Of a DNA stretch of 64,000 nt, positions 13,564 to 23,210 are shown one piece after another; the stretch's first letter is position 1; the number at the start of each line of letters is the position of its first letter. This DNA is from Modestobacter sp. VKM Ac-2982 (GTDB lineage: Bacteria > Actinomycetota > Actinomycetes > Mycobacteriales > Geodermatophilaceae). The stretch is from positions 912,082 to 976,081 of the forward strand of contig NZ_JAPVBL010000001.1 in NCBI RefSeq assembly GCF_026967935.1, given 5' to 3'. The notes under the pieces were generated by a model. The model saw nothing but the letters and a program-made list of their open reading frames with translations, did not search any database and had not been told where the DNA came from. Made by a program: the position numbers and the translations under genes.

Positions 13564-14373
13564 ATGACGCCGAGTGGTCCGGCCCAGCCTCCGGCGGGGC
13601 CCCAGCAGCCGGGCGGTCCGCTGCCGGGTGCGCCGGCCGCGGGCCCCGGCTTCGACCGGAGCAGGCTCGGGACGGCCGACGTGCTGGTGGCCGGGGGAGC
13701 CCTCCTCTACGTGCTCGTCGGCTTCCTGCCGTGGGCCTCGGTCGACTTCGACTTCGTCGGCCGGATCACCGCCAGCGGGTACGAGTACTCCGGGCTGGTC
13801 GTGCTCGGCGCGCTGTTGCTGCTGGCCGCAGGAGCGTGGGCGGTGCTCCCCGCGGTCCGGCAGGACCGGGTCGGCCCCCTGCGCGCCGCGCCGACCGTCG
13901 TCCTGGCCGCGTTGGCGCTGCTCTGCACGCTCATCGCCTGGCTGCGGAGCGCCGACTACGGCTTCCAGCTCCCCGCCCTGCTGGGCGTCCTCCTCGCCGC
14001 CGCCGTGACCGTCCTGGCCGCGCTCTCCCTGCTGCCCGGGCTCCGCGACGCGTCGGTCCTCCGCAGTGGTCCGGTCGACCGCGGGGAGGGCGACGCTGGA
14101 GGACGGTCGCCGCAGCACCAGCCGGCGCCCGGGTACGGGCCGCCGGCGGCCCCCGAGCAGCCGCAGTACGGCCGCCTGCACTACGGGCAGCCGGTGGCCT
14201 TCGGGCAGTCGCAGTACGCGCAGCCGCAGCACGAGCCGCCGCAGTACGGGCGTCCGGAGTACGGGCAGCCGGAGACCCACTGGCAGCGGCCCACCCCGGC
14301 GCCGCCGGCCGGCGGGGCGACCGCCGAGCACCCGGCGGACCCGGACCGGCCACGCCCCGCTGCCGACCGCTGA
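13564..14373 (+). CDS. Four-helix membrane protein with QYG-rich tail (Rv0954/DUF5336-like)
   Basis: 269 residues. Pro/Gly-rich N-terminus (about 35), then four membrane segments (VLVAGGALLYVLVGFLPWAS, GLVVLGALLLLAAGAWAVL, TVVLAALALLCTLIAWL, PALLGVLLAAAVTVLAALSLL) and a roughly 95-residue cytoplasmic tail with repeated Q-P-Q-Y-G-type units (PEQPQYGRLHYGQP, QPQHEPPQYGRPEYGQP). Its place between sucD and the PerM-like gene matches mycobacterial Rv0954, a membrane protein reported in the cell-division complex. By position and architecture I infer a division or envelope role. Start ATG with GAGGAGAG upstream. Sequence similarity to DUF5336 is suspected, not proven. Confidence 0.8.
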   Translation: MTPSGPAQPPAGPQQPGGPLPGAPAAGPGFDRSRLGTADVLVAGGALLYVLVGFLPWASVDFDFVGRITASGYEYSGLVVLGALLLLAAGAWAVLPAVRQDRVGPLRAAPTVVLAALALLCTLIAWLRSADYGFQLPALLGVLLAAAVTVLAALSLLPGLRDASVLRSGPVDRGEGDAGGRSPQHQPAPGYGPPAAPEQPQYGRLHYGQPVAFGQSQYAQPQHEPPQYGRPEYGQPETHWQRPTPAPPAGGATAEHPADPDRPRPAADR

Positions 14374-14375
14374 CC

Positions 14376-14392
14376 CCCCGCCACGGGCGGGG
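14376..14392 (+). terminator. Short GC hairpin after the Rv0954-like gene
   Basis: CCCCGCC-ACG-GGCGGGG, a perfect 7-bp stem directly after the stop codon; weak without a T-run, but possibly a terminator. Confidence 0.45.
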
Positions 14393-14458
14393 CCGTGACT
14401 TGGGTCGCCCCGGCGCGTGCGCCACGCCGGGTCTCCTGCGCCTTGCGACAGTGAGGGG

Positions 14459-15646
14459 GTGACCTCCCTGCTGGCGCGTCTGCCCTCCGTCGGGTCGGGG
14501 GCGCGCCGCGGTCGGCTCACCGGCCTCCTGGCGGCGGCCGCCGCGCTGGCCGTGTCGGCGCTGGGCCTCGCCGGACTGACCCTTGCCGTCGTCGTCGTCC
14601 AGACGCTGGACCCCGACGGCGGGCTGCCCCTGACGTCCTCGGCGCGGGTGGCCGGCCAGCTGTGGTTGCTCGCGCAGGGCGCGGAGCTCGGGCTCTCCTC
14701 GGGCCCGGTGCGGCTCGCGCCGCTGGCCCTGACGGTGGCGATCGCCTGGGGGATCAGCCGGGCCGCCGGCTCGGTGGTGGCCCTCCGGCGGGTGCGCACC
14801 GGTGGTGGGGCGGCCGCGGTGCTGGCGCTCGTCGTCGCCGTCCACGTCGCCCTCGCCACCGGCCTGGCCCTGGCCCTGGACGCCCCGGGCGCCTCGGTCG
14901 CCCTGCCGCGTGCGGTGCTGGGCGCGGGCGTCGTCGCGCTCGTCGCCGGCGGGCTGGGGGTGCTGCGCGACTCGGGCCTGGGTGCGGAGCTGGTCGACCG
15001 GCTCCCCGGTCCCGGGCGGGTGGTGCTGCGCGCGGTGGCCGCCGGGACCCTGGCGCTGGCCGCCTGCTGCACCGCGGTGATCGCCGTGGCCCTCGTCGAC
15101 GACGTGGCCGGGCTCGGCCGGATCATCACCGGCCTCGGTGGCGCCGGTGCCGGAGCCGCCGGGCAGGTCGGGCTGAGCCTGCTCGTGCTGCCCAACGCCG
15201 TGGGCGCGGTGATGGGCCTGGCCGCCGGCCCCGGCTTCCTGGTGGGCACCGGGACCTTCGTGTCCACCAGCGGCGTCACGCTGGGCAGCGTGCCCGCGCT
15301 GCCGCTGCTGGCCGCGCTGCCCGACACGCAGGCGGTGCCGCTGCTGGCCTTCCTCTCCCAGGTCCTGCCCGCGGTGGCCGGCCTCGTCACGGGTGCGGTG
15401 CTCGGTCGCCGGCTCGGCGACGACGACGGCGGCACGGTGATCGCGGCCCTCTGGGGTGTGGTCGCCGGGCTGGGCGTCGGCGTCTGCGCCGGGCTGTGGG
15501 TGCTGGTCGCCGGCGGCCGGCTCGGCGACGCGGCGCTGGCCGAGGTGGGTGCTCCGGCGCTGGCCACCGGACTGGCGATCGCCGCGCAGGCGGCCCTCGC
15601 GGCCGCCGTGGCCGCCGCCGTCAGCCGCTGGCGCGCGCGGGGCTGA
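14459..15646 (+). CDS. DUF6350 membrane protein, PerM-like
   Basis: About 395 residues, strongly hydrophobic, with ten or so membrane segments and short polar loops, closing with a cytoplasmic SRWRARG end. The DUF6350-type features are LVQTLDP-like extracellular start (VVVVQTLDPDGG), PNAVGAVMGLAAGPGFLVGTGTFVSTSGVTLG split over two helices, and PLLAALPD. The M. tuberculosis family member at the same locus is PerM (Rv0955), needed for division under stress through the FtsB divisome protein. GTG 14459 is preferred: a GACAGT box lies 6 nt upstream, while the longer frame from 14417 is poorly supported. It precedes purN but probably has its own promoter. Confidence 0.85.
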   Translation: MTSLLARLPSVGSGARRGRLTGLLAAAAALAVSALGLAGLTLAVVVVQTLDPDGGLPLTSSARVAGQLWLLAQGAELGLSSGPVRLAPLALTVAIAWGISRAAGSVVALRRVRTGGGAAAVLALVVAVHVALATGLALALDAPGASVALPRAVLGAGVVALVAGGLGVLRDSGLGAELVDRLPGPGRVVLRAVAAGTLALAACCTAVIAVALVDDVAGLGRIITGLGGAGAGAAGQVGLSLLVLPNAVGAVMGLAAGPGFLVGTGTFVSTSGVTLGSVPALPLLAALPDTQAVPLLAFLSQVLPAVAGLVTGAVLGRRLGDDDGGTVIAALWGVVAGLGVGVCAGLWVLVAGGRLGDAALAEVGAPALATGLAIAAQAALAAAVAAAVSRWRARG

Positions 15647-15681
15647 CCCCGGCCGCGGTCGGCCCGGCCGGAGGTGACGGC

Positions 15682-15687
15682 TAGGGT
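15682..15687 (+). promoter_or_regulatory. Putative -10 box TAGGGT of the purN operon
   Basis: TAGGGT 8 nt before GTG 15696; leaderless arrangement. Confidence 0.55.
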
Positions 15688-15695
15688 TGGCGAAC

Positions 15696-16334
15696 GTGTC
15701 CGCCGACGCAGCCGTCCCGCGGTCCCGCGTCGTCGTCCTGTTGTCCGGGGCCGGCACGCTCTGCGCGGCGCTGCTGTCCGCCGCGGACTCGCCGGGCTAC
15801 CCCGCCGAGGTGGTCGCTGTCGGCTCCGACCGCGCGGACGCCCCCGGCCTGGCGCACGCGCGTGACGCCGGCGTCCGCACCTTCGTCACCGCCCTGCGGG
15901 ACGCCCCCGACCGGGCCGGCTGGGACGCCGCACTGGCCGCGGAACTGGCCCGGCACCGGCCCGACTGGGTCGTCTGCGCGGGCTTCATGAGGCTGCTGGG
16001 CCCGGCCGTCCTGGACGCGTTCGGTGGCCGGGTGCTCAACAGCCACCCGGCGCTGCTGCCGGCCTTCCCCGGCGCCCACGCCGTCCGGGACGCGTTGGCC
16101 GCCGGCGTCACCACGACCGGCGCGACCGTCCACCTCGTCGACGCCGGCCTCGACACCGGTCCGGTCCTGGCCCAGCGCCCGGTGCCGGTGCTGCCCGGGG
16201 ACGACGAGGAACGCCTGCACGAGCGGATCAAGACCGTGGAGCGGGAGCTCCTGGTGCAGACCCTGGCCGGCCTCGTGGTCCAGGCCGCCGGGCTGTCCCC
16301 GACCGACCCACCGACCCAGGAGAGCACCCGATGA
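15696..16334 (+). CDS. purN: Phosphoribosylglycinamide formyltransferase
   Basis: Third step of purine synthesis: GAR + 10-formyl-THF to FGAR. 212 residues with N-terminal substrate loop [17 protein letters not shown], folate-site [16 protein letters not shown], and catalytic Asn-His-Asp set in [17 protein letters not shown] and [18 protein letters not shown]. The first of an operon with purH (ATGA overlap) and the MfpA-like gene. GTG 15696 is chosen over an in-frame TTG at 15687, because that TTG overlaps the promoter box. Confidence 0.95.
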   Translation: MSADAAVPRSRVVVLLSGAGTLCAALLSAADSPGYPAEVVAVGSDRADAPGLAHARDAGVRTFVTALRDAPDRAGWDAALAAELARHRPDWVVCAGFMRLLGPAVLDAFGGRVLNSHPALLPAFPGAHAVRDALAAGVTTTGATVHLVDAGLDTGPVLAQRPVPVLPGDDEERLHERIKTVERELLVQTLAGLVVQAAGLSPTDPPTQESTR

Positions 16335-17881
16335 GCGACCGCACCCCCGTCCGCCGCGCCCTGCTCGGCGTCTACGACAAGAACGGCGTCGAGGAGCTGG
16401 CCCGTGGGCTGGTCGACGCCGGGGTGGAGCTGGTCAGCACCGGCGCCACCGCGGCCCGGATCGCCGCCGCCGGCCTGCCGGTCACCCCCGTCGAGCAGGT
16501 CACCGGCTTCCCCGAGTGCCTGGACGGCCGGGTCAAGACGCTGCACCCGGCGGTGCACGCCGGCATCCTCGCCGACCGGCGCCGGCCCGAGCACGTCGCC
16601 CAGCTCGACGAGCTGGGCATCGCCGCCTTCGACCTGGTCGTGGTGAACCTCTACCCGTTCAGCGACACGGTGGCCTCCGGCGCCTCGCCCGACGAGTGCA
16701 TCGAGCAGATCGACATCGGCGGCCCGGCGATGGTGCGCGCCGCGGCGAAGAACCACCCCTCGGTCGCCGTCGTCGTCGACCCGGCCCGCTACGACGAGGT
16801 CGTCGAGGCGGTCACGGCCGGCGGGTTCACCCTGGCCCAGCGCCGGGAGCTGGCGGCCGAGGCGTTCCGGCACACCGCCGCCTACGACGTCGCCGTCGCC
16901 TCCTGGATGGGGAACGTGCTGGCCCCGGACGACGCGAGCGGCTTCCCCGAGTGGGTCGGCGGGAGCTGGGAGCGCACCGACGTCCTGCGCTACGGCGAGA
17001 ACCCCCATCAGGGCGCGGCGCTGTACCGCAGCGGGCAGTCGGGTCTCGCGGACGCCGAGCAGTTGCACGGCAAGCAGATGTCCTACAACAACTACGTCGA
17101 CACCGACGCCGCCTGGCGGGCCGCCCACGACCACGCCGACCCCTGCGTGGCGATCATCAAGCACGCCAACCCCTGCGGCATCGCCGTCGGTGCCGACATC
17201 GCCGCCGCCCACCGCAAGGCGCACGCCTGCGACCCGGTCTCCGCGTTCGGTGGCGTGATCGCGGCCAACCGCGAGGTCGACCTGACCCTGGCCGAGCAGA
17301 TCGCCGAGGTCTTCACCGAGGTCGTCGTCGCCCCCTCGTTCACCCAGGACGCCCTCGGCGTGCTGACCGCGAAGAAGAACGTCCGGCTGCTGCGCATGCC
17401 GGAGGTGCCGCGGCTGTCGGTGGAGCTGCGCGCGATCAGCGGCGGGCTGCTGCTGCAGACCGCCGACCGGATCGACGCACCCGGCGACGACCCGACCAGC
17501 TGGACGCTGGCCGCAGGTGCACCGCTGGACGCCGCGGGGCTGGACGACCTGGTGTTCGCCTGGCGGTCGGTCCGCTCGGTGAAGAGCAACGCCATCCTGC
17601 TGGCGGCCGACAAGGCCACCGTCGGGGTCGGCATGGGGCAGGTCAACCGGGTCGACTCCGCCCGGCTCGCGGTGGCCCGGGCGGGGGAGCGGGCGACCGG
17701 CTCGGTGGCCGCCTCCGACGCGTTCTTCCCCTTCGCCGACGGGCTGCAGGTCCTGCTGGACGCCGGGGTGCGGGCCGTGGTGCAGCCGGGCGGGTCGGTG
17801 CGGGACGAGGAGGTCGTCGCCGCCGCGCAGGCCGCCGGGGTGACGCTGTACCTCACCGGCACCCGCCACTTCGCGCACTGA
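16331..17881 (+). CDS. purH: Bifunctional AICAR transformylase/IMP cyclohydrolase
   Basis: Final two steps to IMP, 516 residues, full family length. The N-terminal IMP cyclohydrolase (MGS-like) domain has [25 protein letters not shown], and [14 protein letters not shown]. The C-terminal AICAR transformylase has [13 protein letters not shown], the catalytic Lys/His region [27 protein letters not shown], and DAFFPFADG near the end. Its ATG overlaps the purN stop; its own stop TGA shares one base with the ATG of the pentapeptide-repeat gene. The 10-formyl-THF it needs could be supplied by FolD, encoded just downstream. Confidence 0.97.
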   Translation: MSDRTPVRRALLGVYDKNGVEELARGLVDAGVELVSTGATAARIAAAGLPVTPVEQVTGFPECLDGRVKTLHPAVHAGILADRRRPEHVAQLDELGIAAFDLVVVNLYPFSDTVASGASPDECIEQIDIGGPAMVRAAAKNHPSVAVVVDPARYDEVVEAVTAGGFTLAQRRELAAEAFRHTAAYDVAVASWMGNVLAPDDASGFPEWVGGSWERTDVLRYGENPHQGAALYRSGQSGLADAEQLHGKQMSYNNYVDTDAAWRAAHDHADPCVAIIKHANPCGIAVGADIAAAHRKAHACDPVSAFGGVIAANREVDLTLAEQIAEVFTEVVVAPSFTQDALGVLTAKKNVRLLRMPEVPRLSVELRAISGGLLLQTADRIDAPGDDPTSWTLAAGAPLDAAGLDDLVFAWRSVRSVKSNAILLAADKATVGVGMGQVNRVDSARLAVARAGERATGSVAASDAFFPFADGLQVLLDAGVRAVVQPGGSVRDEEVVAAAQAAGVTLYLTGTRHFAH

Positions 17882-18501
17882 TGCGGGACCCGCAACCGCC
17901 GGCGCCGGGCACGGTCTGGGAGGGCGAGGACCTCGCCCGGGTCGACTGGGACTGGGCCCGGCTGGAGCAGGTCACGTTCATCGACTGCCGCTTCGACGAC
18001 GCCGACATGTCCGAGCTGGTCACCACGCGGTGCGTCTTCGAGCGCTGCGTGCTCACCGGGGCGGCGCTGTCGGGCTCCCGGCACGAGGGGACGGCGTTCC
18101 TCTCCTGCCGGTTCGACCGGGCGAAGCTGTCCAACGTGACCTGGAGCGGGTGCAAGCTCACCGGCTCGCAGTTCCCCGGCGCCACGCTGCGGCCGATGAC
18201 CTCCAGCGAGTGCGACTGGTCCTACGTGTCGCTGCGGGGCGTCGACCTCTCGGGTGTCGACCTCTCCGGCCAGAGGCTGACCGAGGCCGACCTCACCGAC
18301 ACCGTGCTGACCGACGCCGACCTGACCCGGGCCGACCTCCGGCGCGCCCGGCTGCAGTCCACCCAGCTGCGCGGGGCGGACCTGCGCGGTGCCCAGACCG
18401 ACGGCGTCAACTGGCGGGGGTTCGACCCCACCGGGGTGCGGCTGGACCTGGCGCAGGCCGTGCTGTTCACCAGCGCCCACGGCGCCCTGGTGGCCGGCTG
18501 A
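17881..18501 (+). CDS. mfpA: Pentapeptide-repeat protein, MfpA-like gyrase-binding protein
   Basis: 206 residues of A(D/N)LXX-type pentapeptide repeats, which fold as a right-handed four-sided helix resembling DNA. Examples are [42 protein letters not shown] and [13 protein letters not shown]. The C-terminus ([20 protein letters not shown] then SAHGALVAG) lines up with that of mycobacterial MfpA (LWRTASLVGARVDVDQAV...AAHGLCLAGG), including the break motif. MfpA binds DNA gyrase as a DNA mimic and modulates quinolone sensitivity. Its position, translationally coupled to purH (TGATG), is unusual; mycobacterial mfpA lies in a conservon operon. I infer gyrase binding by similarity; it is not proven. 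Confidence 0.78.
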   Translation: MRDPQPPAPGTVWEGEDLARVDWDWARLEQVTFIDCRFDDADMSELVTTRCVFERCVLTGAALSGSRHEGTAFLSCRFDRAKLSNVTWSGCKLTGSQFPGATLRPMTSSECDWSYVSLRGVDLSGVDLSGQRLTEADLTDTVLTDADLTRADLRRARLQSTQLRGADLRGAQTDGVNWRGFDPTGVRLDLAQAVLFTSAHGALVAG

Positions 18502-18525
18502 GCGAGCCCGGCGGGGTGCGTCGGG

Positions 18526-18531
18526 CAGACT
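18526..18531 (+). promoter_or_regulatory. Putative -10 box CAGACT of folD
   Basis: CAGACT 7 nt before GTG 18539; the same hexamer and spacing appear before the YihY and second DUF805 genes. Confidence 0.5.
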
Positions 18532-18538
18532 GCACCCC

Positions 18539-19408
18539 GTGGTGGCGACGACTCTGGACGGCAAGGCGACCGCGGCGACGATCCGGGCGGAGCTGACCGA
18601 GCGGGTGGCGGCCCTCGCCGCGGCCGGACGGCGACCGGGCCTGGGCACCCTGCTGGTCGGCGACGACCCGGGCAGCCGCTGGTACGTCGGGGCCAAGCAC
18701 TCCGACTGCGCCCAGGTCGGCATCGCGAGCATCCAGCGGGAGCTGCCGGCCACCGCCGACCTCGCCGAGGTGCTCGCCGTCGTCGACGAGCTCAACGCCG
18801 ACCCGGCCTGCACCGGCTACATCGTGCAGCTGCCCCTGCCGCGCGGCATCGACGAGAGCGTCGTGCTCGAGCGGATCGACCCGGCCAAGGACGCCGACGG
18901 CCTGCACCCGGTCAACCTCGGCCGGCTGGTGCTCGGCGTCCCCGGGGCGCTGCCCTGCACGCCGGTCGGGATCGTCGAGCTGCTCCGCCGCTTCGACGTC
19001 CCGCTGGCCGGCGCGGAGGTGGTCGTGGTCGGCCGCGGCATCACCGTCGGCCGGCCGCTGGGCCTGCTGCTCACCCGGCGCACCGAGAACGCGACCGTGA
19101 CCCTCTGCCACACCGGCACCCGGGACCTGGCCGCGCACACCCGCGCGGCCGACGTCGTCGTCGCGGCGGCCGGCGTCCCGGGGCTGATCACCGCCGACAT
19201 GGTCAAGCCCGGTGCGGCCGTGCTCGACGTGGGGGTCAGCCGGGTGGACGGCAAGATCGCCGGCGACGTCGCCGCGGACGTGCGTGAGGTGGCCGGCTTC
19301 GTGGCCCCCAACCCCGGCGGGGTCGGCCCGATGACCCGGGCGATGCTGCTGGCCAACGTCGTCCTGGCCGCCGAGCAGGCGGCCGGGGTCGAGGCGCTGA
19401 CGGCATGA
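18539..19408 (+). CDS. folD: Methylenetetrahydrofolate dehydrogenase/cyclohydrolase
   Basis: Interconverts 5,10-methylene-, methenyl- and 10-formyl-THF, feeding purine synthesis just upstream. 289 residues. Motifs: [27 protein letters not shown] (the Tyr and catalytic Lys of the YxxxK signature), [28 protein letters not shown], the NADP-binding [18 protein letters not shown], and [17 protein letters not shown]. One of two tandem GTG codons (18539 or 18542) is the start; the first has the better box spacing. Its end overlaps the DUF3017 gene (ATGA). Confidence 0.95.
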   Translation: MVATTLDGKATAATIRAELTERVAALAAAGRRPGLGTLLVGDDPGSRWYVGAKHSDCAQVGIASIQRELPATADLAEVLAVVDELNADPACTGYIVQLPLPRGIDESVVLERIDPAKDADGLHPVNLGRLVLGVPGALPCTPVGIVELLRRFDVPLAGAEVVVVGRGITVGRPLGLLLTRRTENATVTLCHTGTRDLAAHTRAADVVVAAAGVPGLITADMVKPGAAVLDVGVSRVDGKIAGDVAADVREVAGFVAPNPGGVGPMTRAMLLANVVLAAEQAAGVEALTA

Positions 19409-19731
19409 CCCGGCCCGCCGGCGGGAGCCCACCGACCCGGCCGCCGCTCTACCTGCGCCGACCGCTGCTGGCCGGCTTCCTCCGGCAGTGGCCGCTGCTG
19501 GCCGTCATCGTCGTCGCCGGGGCCGGGCTGCTGCTCGTCGCGGCCGACCGGTGGCGATCGGGGCTGGTCGTGATGGGGGTCGCGCTGGTCGCCGCAGCCG
19601 CGCTGCGCCTGCTGCTCCCGTTGCGTCGCACCGGCTTCCTCGCCGTCCGCAGTCAGCGCATCGACGTCGCCCTGACGGGCTCCGCCGGCGTCGCGCTCGT
19701 GGTCCTGGCCCTGAGCATCCCGCCCACCTGA
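19405..19731 (+). CDS. DUF3017 small membrane protein
   Basis: 108 residues, three membrane segments ([50 protein letters not shown]), with a short Pro-rich N-terminus and a conserved middle ([18 protein letters not shown]). This matches the DUF3017 family, which in actinobacteria sits directly after folD as here (4-nt overlap). Function unknown; the coupling suggests co-expression rather than a folate role. Confidence 0.85.
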   Translation: MTRPAGGSPPTRPPLYLRRPLLAGFLRQWPLLAVIVVAGAGLLLVAADRWRSGLVVMGVALVAAAALRLLLPLRRTGFLAVRSQRIDVALTGSAGVALVVLALSIPPT

Positions 19732-19777
19732 CCAGCCCGGTGCGGCCCCCGCATGGCCGGACGGCGCCGCTCGGGGC

Positions 19778-19783
19778 TAGGTT
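19778..19783 (+). promoter_or_regulatory. Putative -10 box TAGGTT of mdh
   Basis: TAGGTT 7 nt before ATG 19791; leaderless arrangement. Confidence 0.55.
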
Positions 19784-19790
19784 GGCGGGC

Positions 19791-20744
19791 ATGGCAGAGC
19801 GGGCCCGGAACGGCAAGGTCACCGTGGTCGGTGCCGGTTTCTACGGCTCGACCACCGCGTTGCGACTGGCGGAGTACGACCTGTTCGAGACGGTCGTGCT
19901 CACCGACATCGTGGAGGGAAAGCCCGAGGGGCTGGCGCTGGACATCAACCAGTCGCGCCCGATCGAGGGGTTCGAGACCCGGGTGGTGGGGGTCGGCGGC
20001 GGTTCGTACGCGGGCACCGAGGGCTCCGACGTCGTGGTCATCACCGCGGGGCTGCCCCGCAAGCCCGGCATGAGCCGGATGGACCTGATCGAGACCAACG
20101 CCGGCATCGTCCGCCAGGTCGCCGAGAACGTCGCGCAGACCTCCCCGGACGCCGTCGTCATCGTCGTCTCCAACCCGCTGGACGAGATGACCGCCCTGGC
20201 GCAGCTGGCCACCGGCTTCCCGAAGGCCCGCGTCATGGGCCAGGCCGGGATGCTGGACACCGCTCGCTTCAGCAACAACGTCGCCGAGGAGCTCGGCGTC
20301 CCGGTCGCCTCCGTGCGGACGCTGACCCTGGGCTCGCACGGCGACACGATGGTCCCGGTGCCGTCCCGCTGCACCGTCGACGGCAAGCCGCTGGCCGACG
20401 TGCTGCCCGCCGACCGCATCGCGCACCTGGTCGACCGGACCCGCAACGGCGGGGCCGAGGTCGTGGCGCTGCTGAAGACCGGGTCCGCCTACTACGCGCC
20501 GTCCGCGGCAGCCGCCCGGATGGCCCGCGCCGTGATCTCCGACAGCGGCGCCGTGATGCCGGTGTGCGCCTGGGTCGACGGCGAGTACGGGATCGCCGGG
20601 GTCTACCTGGGGGTCGAGGCCGAGATCGGCCGAGAAGGTGTCCGGAAGGTCGTCGAGGGCGACCTCTCCGACAGTGAGCTGGCCGGCCTGCGCGAGGCCG
20701 CCGAGGCGGTACGCGCCAAGCAGGCCGATGTAGTCGACCTCTGA
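19791..20744 (+). CDS. mdh: Malate dehydrogenase (LDH-like type)
   Basis: TCA-cycle oxidation of malate to oxaloacetate with NAD+. 317 residues with Rossmann motif [35 protein letters not shown] (Arg of the mobile loop), [20 protein letters not shown], and the catalytic His183 in [14 protein letters not shown]. The LDH-like MDH type uses Arg in the substrate loop, which fits RKPGMSR. Followed 37 nt later by icd, so two TCA enzymes are adjacent, and sucCD is close by. Confidence 0.94.
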   Translation: MAERARNGKVTVVGAGFYGSTTALRLAEYDLFETVVLTDIVEGKPEGLALDINQSRPIEGFETRVVGVGGGSYAGTEGSDVVVITAGLPRKPGMSRMDLIETNAGIVRQVAENVAQTSPDAVVIVVSNPLDEMTALAQLATGFPKARVMGQAGMLDTARFSNNVAEELGVPVASVRTLTLGSHGDTMVPVPSRCTVDGKPLADVLPADRIAHLVDRTRNGGAEVVALLKTGSAYYAPSAAAARMARAVISDSGAVMPVCAWVDGEYGIAGVYLGVEAEIGREGVRKVVEGDLSDSELAGLREAAEAVRAKQADVVDL

Positions 20745-20781
20745 CCGCGCTGGTCAGAGCAGCAGAGAGGGAACTGATTTC

Positions 20782-21996
20782 GTGAGCAAGATCAAGGTAG
20801 AGGGCAAGGTCGTCGAGCTCGACGGCGACGAGATGACCCGGATCATCTGGCAGTTCATCAAGGACCAGCTGATCCTCCCGTACCTGGACGTCGACCTCGA
20901 GTACTACGACCTCGGCATGGAGAACCGCGACGCGACCGACGACCAGGTCACCGTCGACGCGGCCAACGCCATCAAGCAGCACGGCGTGGGCGTCAAGTGC
21001 GCCACCATCACCCCGGACGAGGCGCGGGTCGAGGAGTTCGGCCTGAAGAAGATGTGGCGCTCCCCGAACGGGACGATCCGGAACATCCTCGGCGGCGTGA
21101 TCTTCCGCGAGCCGATCATCATGCAGAACGTGCCGCGGCTGGTGCCGGGCTGGACGAAGCCGATCATCATCGGCCGCCACGCCTACGGCGACCAGTACCG
21201 CGCCACCGACTTCACGTTCCCCTCCGCGGGCACCCTGAAGGTCGTCTTCACCCCCGAGGACGGCGGCGAGCCGATCGAGCGCGAGGTCTTCCAGGCCCCC
21301 GGCGCCGGCGTCTCGCTGTCGATGTACAACCTCGACGACTCGATCCGCGACTTCGCCCGGGCCTCGCTGAACTACGGGCTCAACCGCGGCTACCCGGTCT
21401 ACCTGTCCACGAAGAACACGATCCTGAAGGCCTACGACGGCCGGTTCAAGGACATCTTCGAGGAGGTCTTCCAGGCCGAGTTCAAGGAGCAGTTCGACGC
21501 GGCCGGGATCACCTACGAGCACCGCCTCATCGACGACATGGTCGCGGCGTCCCTCAAGTGGGAGGGCGGCTACGTCTGGGCGTGCAAGAACTACGACGGT
21601 GACGTCCAGTCCGACACCGTGGCCCAGGGCTTCGGCTCGCTCGGCCTGATGACGTCGGTGCTGGCCACCCCGGACGGCAAGACCGTCGAGGCCGAGGCCG
21701 CCCACGGCACGGTCACCCGGCACTACCGCCAGCACCAGCAGGGCAAGGAGACCTCGACGAACCCGATCGCGTCGATCTTCGCCTGGACCCGGGGCCTGGC
21801 CCACCGCGGCGTGCTCGACGGCACCCCCGAGGTGACCCGGTTCGCCGAGACCCTCGAGCGGGTCTGCATCGAGACCGTCGAGGGCGGTCAGATGACCAAG
21901 GACCTCGCACTGCTGATCTCCAAGGACAGCCCGTGGCTGACCACCCAGGACTTCCTGGCGGCGATCGACACCAACCTGCAGAAGGCGATGGCCTGA
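20782..21996 (+). CDS. icd: NADP-dependent isocitrate dehydrogenase
   Basis: Isocitrate to 2-oxoglutarate, 404 residues, of the homodimeric eukaryote-like class rather than the E. coli type. The motifs are [45 protein letters not shown] (isocitrate-binding), [44 protein letters not shown] (metal Asp), and [13 protein letters not shown] (NADP site). GTG start with a GAGGGAAC Shine-Dalgarno-like stretch about 8 nt upstream, so this gene is not leaderless. A bidirectional hairpin terminator separates it from the convergent CAP-domain gene. Confidence 0.97.
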   Translation: MSKIKVEGKVVELDGDEMTRIIWQFIKDQLILPYLDVDLEYYDLGMENRDATDDQVTVDAANAIKQHGVGVKCATITPDEARVEEFGLKKMWRSPNGTIRNILGGVIFREPIIMQNVPRLVPGWTKPIIIGRHAYGDQYRATDFTFPSAGTLKVVFTPEDGGEPIEREVFQAPGAGVSLSMYNLDDSIRDFARASLNYGLNRGYPVYLSTKNTILKAYDGRFKDIFEEVFQAEFKEQFDAAGITYEHRLIDDMVAASLKWEGGYVWACKNYDGDVQSDTVAQGFGSLGLMTSVLATPDGKTVEAEAAHGTVTRHYRQHQQGKETSTNPIASIFAWTRGLAHRGVLDGTPEVTRFAETLERVCIETVEGGQMTKDLALLISKDSPWLTTQDFLAAIDTNLQKAMA

Positions 21997-22033
21997 CGAC
22001 AGCTGTCGTGATGATGGCCTGACAGTTGTAGTT

Positions 22034-22074
22034 CAGAACGACCCCCGCGACCTCTGGTCGCGGGGGCCGTTCTG
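22034..22074. terminator. Bidirectional hairpin terminator between icd and the CAP gene
   Basis: CAGAACG-A-CCCCCGCGACC pairs with GGTCGCGGGGG-C-CGTTCTG around the loop TCT, with one internal mismatch: about 18 bp. It lies between two convergent genes and can serve both. Confidence 0.75.
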
Positions 22075-22112
22075 CGTTGCGGGCGGGCCGAGATCGGGCT
22101 GGTGGTGGGGGC

Positions 22113-23012
22113 TCAGGCGCCGAAGAGCTGGGTCCACCACGGACCGCCGGCCCCGGTGGCCACCCCGACCCCCAGCGTGCGCAGATCGCAGTCGAGGATG
22201 TTCGCCCGGTGCCCGGGGCTGGTCATCCAGGCCGCCATCACCGCGGTCGCGTCGGGCTGGCCGGCGGCGATGTTCTCCGCCCGCGCGTGGCCCAGCCCGG
22301 CCGCGCGGGCGCGGGCGAAGGGGTCCAGCCCCTCGGGGTTGACGTGGGAGAAGTAGCCGCGGTCCCGCATGTCGGCGCTGTGCGCCCGGGCGACCGTCGC
22401 CAGGCCGGTGTCCGCGCTGACCGCGGCGCAGCCGGCGGCGGCCCGCTCGGCGTTCACCAGGCTCAGCACCTGCCCCTCGGGCCCGGGCGCCGCCGGTGCG
22501 GCCGCCGCTGCGGGCCGGGGGGCGGCCGCCGCGGCCGGCGGCGGTGCGGGCGCCGGCGCTGCTCTCGCGGACGGCGCAGGAGTCCGGGGCGCAGGCGCGG
22601 CTGCCTGCGGCGGAGGGGGCGGAGGCGGCGGCGGAGCGGGGGTCGGGCCCGGGGCAGGGGCAGGACCCGGAGCCGGTGGGGGCGGCGGCGGGACCGCGGT
22701 GGTGGTCGCGGCGGTCGGCTCTCCTGCACCGCCGGTCACCGGCGCAGGCGCAGTGCTGGACGGCGCAGGGTCGCTCGGGTCGGCGGGCGGTCCGGCGTCC
22801 GCCTGCTGCTCGACGTCCGGGGCCCGCTGCTCGACGTCCGTCGCGCGCTGCTCGACGTCCGTGGCCTGCGAGGCGTCGTCCAGCCCAGGCAGGAGTCGGC
22901 CGCCCAGCACGGTGGTCAGGGCGACCGCGGCGACGACGACGGCGATCAGCACGAGCGCCCACCGCGACCGGTGGCGTCCGGCCGAGAACGGCGGGGTGAG
23001 GCGGTGCGGCAC
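22113..23012 (-). CDS. Secreted or anchored CAP (SCP/PR-1) domain protein
   Basis: 299 residues. A basic N-terminus and one membrane segment (WALVLIAVVVAAVALTTVLGG) act as signal or anchor. Next are three near-perfect 7-residue repeats (ATDVEQR ATDVEQR APDVEQQ). A roughly 110-residue Pro/Ala linker follows, then a C-terminal CAP domain with LVNAERAAAGCAAV, ARAHSADMRDRGYFSHVNPEG (His/Glu cavity), AENIAAG, WMTSPGHRANILDCDLRTLGVG and WWTQLFG. Bacterial CAP proteins of this YkwD type are extracellular, of uncertain activity. The linker length and repeat are individual features. Start ATG 23012. Confidence 0.88.
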   Translation of the reverse strand: MPHRLTPPFSAGRHRSRWALVLIAVVVAAVALTTVLGGRLLPGLDDASQATDVEQRATDVEQRAPDVEQQADAGPPADPSDPAPSSTAPAPVTGGAGEPTAATTTAVPPPPPPAPGPAPAPGPTPAPPPPPPPPPQAAAPAPRTPAPSARAAPAPAPPPAAAAAPRPAAAAAPAAPGPEGQVLSLVNAERAAAGCAAVSADTGLATVARAHSADMRDRGYFSHVNPEGLDPFARARAAGLGHARAENIAAGQPDATAVMAAWMTSPGHRANILDCDLRTLGVGVATGAGGPWWTQLFGA

Positions 23013-23210
23013 GTCGGCGTCCTCACGGTGGGTTCAACTCGTTACCCAGGCGAGGGTAGCCGCATGCGGACGGTCACCGTGCCGGTCGCGGGCGGGGCTC
23101 CGCAGGGGTGGGCCCGGCAGGGAGGCGCGGCCCGCCCCTCGGTCCAGCCACTACCGTGGGCGACTCCGGGCGTTCCCGGCACACCCCACATCTGGAGGAG
23201 CACGCCGCTC

